A DNA stretch of 64,000 nt, from positions 1-64,000 of the forward strand of contig NZ_SDLI01000009.1 of assembly GCF_004123195.1 (NCBI RefSeq), in the 5' to 3' direction. The translations under genes and the position numbers were made by a program. Below, piece by piece: positions 37,694-44,329 of the stretch (within the stretch, counting starts at the first letter, position 1; every line of letters starts with the position of its first letter). Below the pieces are notes generated by a model that did not search any database, was not told the origin of the DNA, and was given only the letters and a program-made list of their open reading frames with translations. The DNA comes from Ammoniphilus sp. CFH 90114 (GTDB lineage Bacteria; Bacillota; Bacilli; Aneurinibacillales; RAOX-1).

Positions 37694-38572
37694 CTAGTCC
37701 ATCTTTTTCTGAAACTTATTACGGATCATCACAGCAACTGCGTTCATCGATAATAAAACCACTAATAATACAATGATTCCACCTGCTGCTAACGCATGGA
37801 AAGCTTCTTGAGGTCTCGACACCCAGTTATAGATCTGAATAGGCAACACGGTAAAAGGATCCATTGGGCTTTGCGGTGTAAAGGCAATAAAGGCTGCTGC
37901 CCCTACAACTACTAACGGTGCGGTTTCACCAATAGCACGAGAAAGAGCAAGGATATTTCCTGTAATAATTCCAGGCAACGCTGAAGGTAAAATGACGCGC
38001 AAGATGGTCTGCCATTTTGTGGCTCCTAATGCAAACGACGCATGTCGAAGAGAATCAGAAACACTGCGCAATGCTTCTTGTGACGCAACGATAATGACTG
38101 GAAGGATGAGCAAGGTCATTGTAAGTGCTCCAGCCATCACACTGCCGTCTAAAGAAAACATTCGAACAAATATAGTTAAACCTAAAAGTCCGTATACAAT
38201 AGATGGAACACCAGCAAGATTAGAAATGTTGGTCTGAATTAACCTAGTCAGCCAGTTCTTCTTAGCGTACTCCTCTAAATATAACGCCGTTCCTACTCCT
38301 AAGATAAAGGCCATCGGTGCTGTAAGACCGATCATCCACAGCGTCCCAAACAAGGCAGATTTCAATCCAGCCTTCTCAGCAAAACGGGATGGGAAATTAC
38401 TTAAAAAATTCATATTTATTGCCCCAGAGCCCTTCTGTAATACATCCAAAATTAATATAGCAAGTACTATTACCCCGAACATTGTGGCAGAAAGAAATAG
38501 TAACTTATAACCTTTATCTTTACGTTTTCTAGCTTCAATTTGTTTGTTTTCTGCTGTGAAGGAAGATTTCAT
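37694..38572 (-). CDS. pstA: Phosphate ABC transporter permease PstA
   Basis: Encodes 292 residues with six hydrophobic segments and the ABC-permease EAA-like loop region (SVSDSLRHASFALGATKWQTI, with GAT motif). It forms the membrane channel with PstC. Its ATG overlaps the pstC stop (TAATG), and GGGAGG lies inside the pstC end, so translation is coupled. Confidence 0.95.
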   Translation of the reverse strand: MKSSFTAENKQIEARKRKDKGYKLLFLSATMFGVIVLAILILDVLQKGSGAINMNFLSNFPSRFAEKAGLKSALFGTLWMIGLTAPMAFILGVGTALYLEEYAKKNWLTRLIQTNISNLAGVPSIVYGLLGLTIFVRMFSLDGSVMAGALTMTLLILPVIIVASQEALRSVSDSLRHASFALGATKWQTILRVILPSALPGIITGNILALSRAIGETAPLVVVGAAAFIAFTPQSPMDPFTVLPIQIYNWVSRPQEAFHALAAGGIIVLLVVLLSMNAVAVMIRNKFQKKMD

Positions 38573-39537
38573 TAGTATTCCTCCCTATATTTACGACTGA
38601 TATATTGAGCTAGCATATTCATAACCAATGTCATGACAAACAATGTAGATCCTACAGCATAAAGAGATAAATATTCAATAGTACCAAACGGAGCATCTCC
38701 ATGACTAATCTGAACGATATATGCCGTCATTGTCTGAATACTCTCTAATGGATTAAAGGCCATCTTAGGGGTAGCACCAGCAGCAAGAGTTACAATCATC
38801 GTCTCCCCTACCGCACGAGAAAGAGAAAGCACGACAGAGGCAACAATTCCCGAAAGCGCAGCAGGAACAACAACCTTCAATGAAGTTTCTAGCTTGGTTG
38901 CACCAAGAGCTAAAGCACCTTCTCTCAAGGAGCGAGGTACAGCTGTCATCGCATCTTCACTAAGGGATGCCACCATTGGAATAATCATAATCCCAACAAC
39001 AATTCCTGCACTTAGTGCATTAAAAAAATCTGTTCCAGGTAAGAAAAATCGTATTAAAGGGGTGACCAAGGTAAGAGCAAAAAATCCATAAACTATCGTT
39101 GGTATACCAGCCAAGATCTCTAATATTGGCTTGACTGTCTTTCTTACTTTTGGTGGTGCATATTCACTTAAATATATCGCGCTAGCAAGTCCAATTGGAA
39201 CGGCAACTAAACTGGCTATGAAAGCAATAAGTAAGGTACCTGTAATTAAAGGAAGAATACCAAAATACTGTGGCTTAAATAATGGAGCCCATTTCGTACC
39301 TGTAAAAAATTCAATAACGCTAACTACTTTGAAGAACTCTATGGTTTCCAACAATAAAGTACCTATAATACCTATCGTTGTAAATACTGAAACAAGCGCA
39401 CAGAGTAGTAGTATGGCCGGAACAATCCTCTCACTGATAGGCGGCTTCTTCTTTATGTTTGAAACACGATCAAAGTTATGCGACGCTTGGGACTTTAACT
39501 GGGTGGCTGTCCCATCTACAGGAGCAGTTTCTAACAC
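38572..39537 (-). CDS. pstC: Phosphate ABC transporter permease PstC
   Basis: Encodes 321 residues, with a hydrophilic N terminus of about 35 residues, six membrane helices and the loop PRSLREGALALGATKLETSL. It is the first gene of pstCAB here, without pstS before it. The start is GTG at 39535-39537, 7 nt after GGAGG. A four-repeat PhoP box lies 85-125 nt upstream. Confidence 0.95.
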   Translation of the reverse strand: MLETAPVDGTATQLKSQASHNFDRVSNIKKKPPISERIVPAILLLCALVSVFTTIGIIGTLLLETIEFFKVVSVIEFFTGTKWAPLFKPQYFGILPLITGTLLIAFIASLVAVPIGLASAIYLSEYAPPKVRKTVKPILEILAGIPTIVYGFFALTLVTPLIRFFLPGTDFFNALSAGIVVGIMIIPMVASLSEDAMTAVPRSLREGALALGATKLETSLKVVVPAALSGIVASVVLSLSRAVGETMIVTLAAGATPKMAFNPLESIQTMTAYIVQISHGDAPFGTIEYLSLYAVGSTLFVMTLVMNMLAQYISRKYREEY

Positions 39538-39608
39538 GTGGTTTCCTCCTTTAAATAAACGACCTTGTCAAATCTTGTTGTGATTTATTTCGGAACTCAA
39601 TTACTGAT

Positions 39609-39660
39609 TTTATAGAAGGAATGTTGAGTTTACTTTAAGACATTGTAAATTTATTGTTAA
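39609..39660 (-). promoter_or_regulatory. PhoP box and -10 of pstCAB
   Basis: Four hexamers in exact 11-bp phase: TTAACA (39655-39660), TTTACA (39644-39649), TTAAAG (39633-39638) and TCAACA (39622-39627). A TATAAA -10 sits at 39609-39614. This places PhoP across the -35 region, the arrangement of PhoP-activated promoters in B. subtilis. Confidence 0.82.
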
Positions 39661-39680
39661 GATTTTCGACACCAATATAC

Positions 39681-39728
39681 AAAAAAAACGCCTCACCTGT
39701 TCCTCCTAGGGATAAACAAAGTAAGACG
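39681..39728 (-). terminator. Terminator after speD
   Basis: CGTCTTAC pairs with GTGAGGCG (with G-U pairs), extended by inner pairing around CCTAGG, then eight T residues on the minus strand. Confidence 0.8.
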
Positions 39729-39738
39729 ATGATTTATT

Positions 39739-40158
39739 TTATACTCGTGTATACTCTCTTACGGGAGATTGAACCAATTTCGGAAGCGGACCCTGACCTC
39801 TTGGGATTTCAATGCTGTCAATGGTTTTGGCTTCTAAGTACTCAGCGATTGCTTGGGCCGCAACCTTCGGGTCAATAGTTTCTCCACAGGTATAAACGTC
39901 TACACTTGCATAACCATGTTCTGGAAACGTGTGTATGGTTAAATGGGACTCAGAAATGACAACGACACCACTAATTCCTTGAGGATTGAATTTATGAAAG
40001 GTTACTTCTCTTACCTCGGCTCCAGCCTCAAGAGCGGCATCCACCATCACTTTTTCTGTCATCTCGAGATTATCCAACATGTTTGGATTGCATCCCCATA
40101 ATTCAGCGATGACGTGCTTTCCTAGGGTTTCCATTGAATACTGTTCCACCTGATTCAT
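39739..40158 (-). CDS. speD: S-adenosylmethionine decarboxylase proenzyme
   Basis: Encodes 139 residues of the short prokaryotic SpeD type. The self-cleavage region [19 protein letters not shown] (about 65-83) is intact; the Ser after Glu becomes the pyruvoyl cofactor. VYTCGE holds the conserved catalytic Cys. It makes decarboxylated SAM for spermidine. AAAGGGGGG precedes the ATG. The place next to gapB and near nrdR matches B. subtilis, with the pst cluster inserted between speD and nrdR. Confidence 0.96.
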   Translation of the reverse strand: MNQVEQYSMETLGKHVIAELWGCNPNMLDNLEMTEKVMVDAALEAGAEVREVTFHKFNPQGISGVVVISESHLTIHTFPEHGYASVDVYTCGETIDPKVAAQAIAEYLEAKTIDSIEIPRGQGPLPKLVQSPVREYTRV

Positions 40159-40258
40159 TACATTCCCCCCTTTGGCCTTGTACTTATCGTTTCCTATTTC
40201 CTTTGTTTCATGCTATTTAGGAGTGCATACCAAACAGTACCACAATAAGGGATAAAAA

Positions 40259-40306
40259 GGAAAAAGCTGTTCCATTAGGATTAACAAAATCCAAAGGAAC
40301 AGCTTT
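40259..40306 (-). terminator. Terminator after gapB
   Basis: AAAGCTGTTCC pairs with GGAACAGCTTT around a 22-nt loop, followed by TTCCTTTTT on the minus strand. Confidence 0.78.
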
Positions 40307-40317
40307 ATAATATTAGA

Positions 40318-41352
40318 CTACACGGTCATTTCTTGCTTTTTCTTTTCATTTACGGCTTGAGATACATGCTTCACCAAGTCTAATACACGGCAAGAATATC
40401 CCCACTCGTTATCATACCAGATAAGAACTTTTACTTGTTGATCGTTCATGACCATAGTGGAAAGACCATCTACAATGGAAGAATGTTCGTTTCCATTAAA
40501 ATCGCTTGATACAAGAGGAGCCTCAGTGTATTCAATATAATTCTTCATCGGGCCTTCTGCTGCTTCTTTAAGCACACGATTAACTTCTTCTAACGTAACG
40601 GACTTCTTCACGTTCACAACAAGATCCACAATAGAAACATTAGGAGTTGGTACACGTAGAGCTAATCCATTCAACTTACCCTTAAGGTGTGGAAGAACCT
40701 TACCTACTGCTTTTGCAGCACCTGTAGAAGTAGGGATGATCGCTTGAGCACAAGCTCGAGCTCTTCTTAAGTCCTTATGAGGGTTATCTAGATTCTTCTG
40801 ATCGTTCGTATAGGAATGGACTGTCGTCATCATACCATACTCGATTCCAAACGCTTCATCTAGCACCTTAGCTACAGGAGCTAAGCAATTCGTTGTACAA
40901 GAAGCATTGGAGATAACCGTGTGGGACTCATAGTCAAAGTCGTTCTCGTTCACTCCCATTACGATTGTAACATCTTCATTTTTCCCTGGCGCTGTAATAA
41001 CAACTTTCTTAGCACCGGCAGCAATATGCTTCCCAGCTCCTTCTTTATCAATGAACTTACCAGTTGCTTCTACAACCACCTCTACCCCAAGCTCACCCCA
41101 AGGAAGATGGCTAGGATCTCTATCACTTAAAAGTTTGGTTTCTTTTCCATTTACGATGATTGCATTGTCTTTCACTTCAATCTGATCTGCAATCGTTCCG
41201 TGTATTGTGTCATACTTTATAAGATGGGCTAGAGTTTCTGCAGGGTAACTAGCATTAATTGCCACAACTTCAATATTCGGGTCAGAGATGGCCTTCCGAA
41301 ACACCATTCTGCCAATTCGCCCAAATCCATTTATCCCTATTTTTGTTATCAT
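40318..41352 (-). CDS. gapB: Glyceraldehyde-3-phosphate dehydrogenase, gluconeogenic GapB type
   Basis: Encodes 344 residues. NAD(P) motif INGFGRIGRMVFRKA, catalytic Cys in SNASCTTNCLAP and a C-terminal YDNEWGYSCRVLDL are present. The segment AINASYPAETLAHLIKYDTIHG, with Ala-Ser where glycolytic GapA has Asp-Leu, matches GapB, the NADP-preferring enzyme used in gluconeogenesis. Location beside speD also matches. A CcpN-like site lies inside its promoter. Confidence 0.93.
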   Translation of the reverse strand: MITKIGINGFGRIGRMVFRKAISDPNIEVVAINASYPAETLAHLIKYDTIHGTIADQIEVKDNAIIVNGKETKLLSDRDPSHLPWGELGVEVVVEATGKFIDKEGAGKHIAAGAKKVVITAPGKNEDVTIVMGVNENDFDYESHTVISNASCTTNCLAPVAKVLDEAFGIEYGMMTTVHSYTNDQKNLDNPHKDLRRARACAQAIIPTSTGAAKAVGKVLPHLKGKLNGLALRVPTPNVSIVDLVVNVKKSVTLEEVNRVLKEAAEGPMKNYIEYTEAPLVSSDFNGNEHSSIVDGLSTMVMNDQQVKVLIWYDNEWGYSCRVLDLVKHVSQAVNEKKKQEMTV

Positions 41353-41372
41353 TAATCCGTTCCCCTTCCAGA

Positions 41373-41383
41373 TTTATCACACA
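41373..41383 (-). promoter_or_regulatory. Second, weaker CcpN-like site downstream of the gapB start
   Basis: TGTGTGATAAA matches 9 of 11 positions of TRTGHYATAYW and lies about 10-20 nt after the expected transcription start. Two sites per promoter are known for CcpN targets. Confidence 0.4.
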
Positions 41384-41398
41384 CTATTTCTCTTATTT

Positions 41399-41426
41399 AT
41401 TATAATAAGTATGACACATTTTTCAA
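41399..41426 (-). promoter_or_regulatory. Sigma-A promoter of gapB with embedded CcpN-like operator
   Basis: TTGAAA (41421-41426), a 16-nt spacer and TATAAT (41399-41404). Inside the spacer TGTGTCATACT (41408-41418) matches all 11 positions of the CcpN consensus TRTGHYATAYW. CcpN represses gapB on glycolytic carbon in B. subtilis; the regulator gene itself is not in the window. Confidence 0.7.
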
Positions 41427-41462
41427 TCGGTTAATACAAAATAACTTAATTCTAAATTTTCA

Positions 41463-41485
41463 GCTAATTGACAAAGTCAATTAGC
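41463..41485. repeat. Perfect 10-bp inverted repeat upstream of gapB
   Basis: GCTAATTGAC and its complement flank AAA. On the plus strand it is followed by CCCCCC then TTTTT, so it looks like a terminator for plus-strand RNA although no plus-strand gene lies nearby. It could instead be a protein-binding site, about 37 nt upstream of the gapB -35 box. Confidence 0.6.
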
Positions 41486-41505
41486 CCCCCTTTTTGCTAC
41501 TATAC

Positions 41506-41534
41506 AAAAAAAAAAAAAGCCATTTATCATGACT
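41506..41534 (-). terminator. Terminator after the lytic transglycosylase gene
   Basis: AGTCAT pairs with ATGGCT (one G-U) around GATAA and runs into thirteen T residues on the minus strand. The stem is short, but the T run is long. Confidence 0.7.
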
Positions 41535-41544
41535 TCAACTTGTC

Positions 41545-42102
41545 TTATTGATATACCTCTTGATACTTACCATAAAAATATAATACCCTTTGTATATAAT
41601 GTCTAGTCTCTCCAAATGGAATTTCACTTAAGTTCTGATACGTTCCATCCCATGTGTTTTCACGCAACCATCTCTCTACATTCCCTGGTCCTGCATTATA
41701 TGACGCGATAACTGCATAATGATTCCGATGAAACTTTCTCTCTAGAAAAGCAAGATACCATGAACCAATCTGAATGTTTATCTTAGGGTCGTTTATGCGA
41801 TGAATGTACTCTTCGGGCATTTGAGCTTGTTGAATAACCCAAGCAGCTGTGTCCGGCATAATTTGCATTAAACCTGTGGCGCCCTTGTTAGATACTCGCT
41901 CCTGCTTAAAATTACTTTCTATCTGTATGATTGCATACACCAAGTTTGGGTCTACCTGATATTGTTCTGTTGCATCATTTACCAGGTCTTCATAATAAAC
42001 GGGATACATAGCCTTCCAGAATGGGGGGCTGTTTAACAGATAAAACAATATTAGTAGAAGAACTAACAAGGTGAACTTCCGATTAAGATTTAATTCCATC
42101 AT
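41545..42102 (-). CDS. Lytic transglycosylase, SLT domain
   Basis: Encodes about 185 residues: an N-terminal membrane anchor or signal (about 10-27) and an SLT domain with the catalytic Glu in IIQIESNF, GATGLMQIMPDTA and IASYNAGPGNV. It cleaves peptidoglycan glycan strands outside the membrane with 1,6-anhydro product formation. The gene overlaps the coaE end by about 20 nt. The start is one of two adjacent ATGs (42102 or 42099) after AAGGA; an upstream TTG is less likely. Confidence 0.93.
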   Translation of the reverse strand: MMELNLNRKFTLLVLLLILFYLLNSPPFWKAMYPVYYEDLVNDATEQYQVDPNLVYAIIQIESNFKQERVSNKGATGLMQIMPDTAAWVIQQAQMPEEYIHRINDPKINIQIGSWYLAFLERKFHRNHYAVIASYNAGPGNVERWLRENTWDGTYQNLSEIPFGETRHYIQRVLYFYGKYQEVYQ

Positions 42103-42700
42103 TCCCAATTTCCTTAACTAATTTAAAAAATAGCGATTCAACCTGCTCCCTTGTTTCGAATAATGATCCACTGTTGTCAACTAGATAATCTGCACGTTGT
42201 TTTTTTTCTTCAATGGACCATTGCGAGTTGATCCGTCTCTTGGCATCATCATATGTAAGATGATCTCTTTCCATCAATCTCCTCAATTGCTCATCAGGAG
42301 AAACATAGACAACTATGACAGCCTCAACCGTCTGCTCCTGCTTGGATTCATACAGTAGAGGAATATCCATAATAATAAGCGGGGGATGATCCTTCAGTGC
42401 TTTTTCTTTCTTCTGATTCATTCTCTTACGTATAAGAGGGTGCAGAATGGCATTGAGGTCTTGACGAGCCTTTTCTTCCTTGAAGACAAGATCTCCGAGA
42501 GATTTTCGATCTAGCGTACCATCTTCATTTAGGACAGAGGGTCCGAAGCGACGAACTACCGCTTCAAGACCTTCCTCCCCAGGTGCCACTACCTCACGAG
42601 CCACTTGATCTGCATCAATAATAACACATCCAAGCTGTTCAAACATTCTAGCTACAGTACTTTTACCACAAGCAATTCCACCTGTTAAACCGACGATCAT
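42083..42700 (-). CDS. coaE: Dephospho-CoA kinase
   Basis: Encodes about 205 residues. P-loop GLTGGIACGKSTV at the N terminus, DADQVAREVVAPG and a LID region are visible. It phosphorylates dephospho-CoA in the last step of CoA synthesis. The ATG at 42698-42700 gives the family-typical MIVGLTGG start. A TTG two codons upstream has better spacing (6 nt) from GAGAGG and may be the true start. It sits between ytaF and the transglycosylase, in an ordinary Bacillus order. Confidence 0.95.
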   Translation of the reverse strand: MIVGLTGGIACGKSTVARMFEQLGCVIIDADQVAREVVAPGEEGLEAVVRRFGPSVLNEDGTLDRKSLGDLVFKEEKARQDLNAILHPLIRKRMNQKKEKALKDHPPLIIMDIPLLYESKQEQTVEAVIVVYVSPDEQLRRLMERDHLTYDDAKRRINSQWSIEEKKQRADYLVDNSGSLFETREQVESLFFKLVKEIGNDGIKS

Positions 42701-42725
42701 GGCCAAATCTTTCCTCTCGATCTCT

Positions 42726-43406
42726 CTACAAAATTTTTGATATTCCAAACAATATTAAGATCACTCCAGGGATAAAAGACATTCTTTTAATCCATTGACT
42801 ATTCGAGTAAACAAAACCAAGCCTCAACCCCATAAGAATGAAAGTTGTACATAATACAGAAAACAATACCGCAGTTAACCATGGAGAATACCCCATAAGA
42901 GCTGCACCAATTCCTGCTCCAAACCCATCTAAAGATAGGGCAACACCTAGCACCGCTGCCTCCGCTCCAGTAATCGTCCCAGATCGGTCGACGTCTGCTG
43001 CAGTAGGCTTTTTTAGTATATGAATTACTAAACCTAAAGTCTTAATCTCAATATTTAAGACTTGGCGTGGCTCGGAAGAATCTAACGTATCTACTTGAGT
43101 TGTTGATGATGTTAAAGGGGGTTCTATCTGATTCGTTTCTCGATTAAGATACAAATTAAATATCGCCCAGCATCCTATTCCAATCAATATGAAAGCCCCA
43201 ATGAGATTGGCAGTGCCCATACTAATGAATCCTGAAAACCACTTGCCAAGCTGCATAGAAACCAGCACAAGAACAGCAGAACAGCTTGTAATAATAAGTA
43301 TAGAGAGAATAGGTATCTTTATTCTTCTTAGTCCATAACTAATCCCTACTCCAAAACTATCTAGACTCACTGCAAAAGCCAGTGCAAATAGGGAAAAAAA
43401 CTCCAT
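42726..43406 (-). CDS. ytaF: YtaF family sporulation membrane protein (MntP-like)
   Basis: Encodes about 226 residues. Two MntP-like halves of three helices each carry matching DSFGVGI (about 14-20) and LSLDGFGAGIGAAL segments, joined by a hydrophilic loop (about 90-140). The conserved Asp residues suggest a metal-ion route as in the MntP manganese exporter, but YtaF itself is only linked to sporulation. The start giving MEFFSLFAL is taken from the protein pattern; the GGAGG is 12 nt away, longer than usual. Confidence 0.85.
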   Translation of the reverse strand: MEFFSLFALAFAVSLDSFGVGISYGLRRIKIPILSILIITSCSAVLVLVSMQLGKWFSGFISMGTANLIGAFILIGIGCWAIFNLYLNRETNQIEPPLTSSTTQVDTLDSSEPRQVLNIEIKTLGLVIHILKKPTAADVDRSGTITGAEAAVLGVALSLDGFGAGIGAALMGYSPWLTAVLFSVLCTTFILMGLRLGFVYSNSQWIKRMSFIPGVILILFGISKIL

Positions 43407-43479
43407 TTGCGTGTCTTCCCTCCTTACCATAGCAACATATAACTATGATATGGCGAAGAAAATAGGCTGTGCCTAGAAT

Positions 43480-44316
43480 TTAAGTTTTAGGTCTCTTTTG
43501 GCACTTGGGACAAAAATGAGTCCCTCTCCCTCCGACAACTGTTTTCCTTAACTCTTCTCCACAACGAAGACATGGTTGCCCGTTTCGCCCATAAGCCTTA
43601 AGCTGTTGTTGGAACATCCCCATTTCCCCTTGCCCGTTGACATAGGATTTAATGGAACTTCCCCCAAGCTGAACGGCTTCATCAAGTGTCTCTCTAATTG
43701 CTCTATAGAGGTCTGCTATTCTTCTTGCAGAAAGTTGGTGTGCTTCCGTCTCAGGATGGATCTTCGACTCATAAAGAGCTTCATCAACATAAATATTCCC
43801 TAGTCCTACAATGAATTCCTGGTTCAGTAATAAAGGCTTGATTTTTGTTTTTTTTCCTTTAATCAAAGCTTTGAATCGTTCTAAGGTGAATTCTTGATCT
43901 AATGGTTCTGGACCAAGCTTACTCAATGGGGGATGAACTTCCTCTTCCCCCCGTGGCCAAATTTCCATAGTTCCAAATTGCCGCACGTCTCGATAACGCA
44001 GTTCCGTACCATCTGTGAAATGAAAAATCACATGGGTATGCTTTTCAACGGGCTCATCCTGTTGATATATTCCATATCTTCCTTCCATTCGCAAGTGGGA
44101 AACGAGCACAACATCTTGAAACACGATTTTAAGAAATTTCCCTCTGCGTGCCACATCCTCAATGACTTGTCCCTCTAATAATAAATTAAATTCGAAAATA
44201 TCATGTGGTCTGCGAATAATTCGAGGTAAGAATACACTTACATTGCCAATTTTCTTTCCTGCTACTAATTTGCTTAGCGTTCTTCGTACTGTTTCCACCT
44301 CTGGAAGTTCAGGCAC
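43480..44316 (-). CDS. mutM: Formamidopyrimidine-DNA glycosylase
   Basis: Encodes 278 residues starting MPELPEVETVRRTL: Pro2 is the catalytic nucleophile and Glu3 assists. The helix-two-turn-helix region (NIYVDEALYESKIHPE) and a C-terminal zinc finger (CLRCGEELRK, then THFCPKCQ) are intact. It removes 8-oxoguanine and other oxidised purines. The start is GTG, about 8 nt after GGGGGT and 14 nt after the polA stop, so it is coupled to polA. Confidence 0.97.
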   Translation of the reverse strand: MPELPEVETVRRTLSKLVAGKKIGNVSVFLPRIIRRPHDIFEFNLLLEGQVIEDVARRGKFLKIVFQDVVLVSHLRMEGRYGIYQQDEPVEKHTHVIFHFTDGTELRYRDVRQFGTMEIWPRGEEEVHPPLSKLGPEPLDQEFTLERFKALIKGKKTKIKPLLLNQEFIVGLGNIYVDEALYESKIHPETEAHQLSARRIADLYRAIRETLDEAVQLGGSSIKSYVNGQGEMGMFQQQLKAYGRNGQPCLRCGEELRKTVVGGRGTHFCPKCQKRPKT

Positions 44317-44329
44317 CTTCGGCTACCCC

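Noticed and set aside
41506-41518. A13 homopolymer as a possible phase-variation tract
   Set aside because: It is intergenic and follows a short hairpin on the minus strand, so it is better read as a terminator T run.
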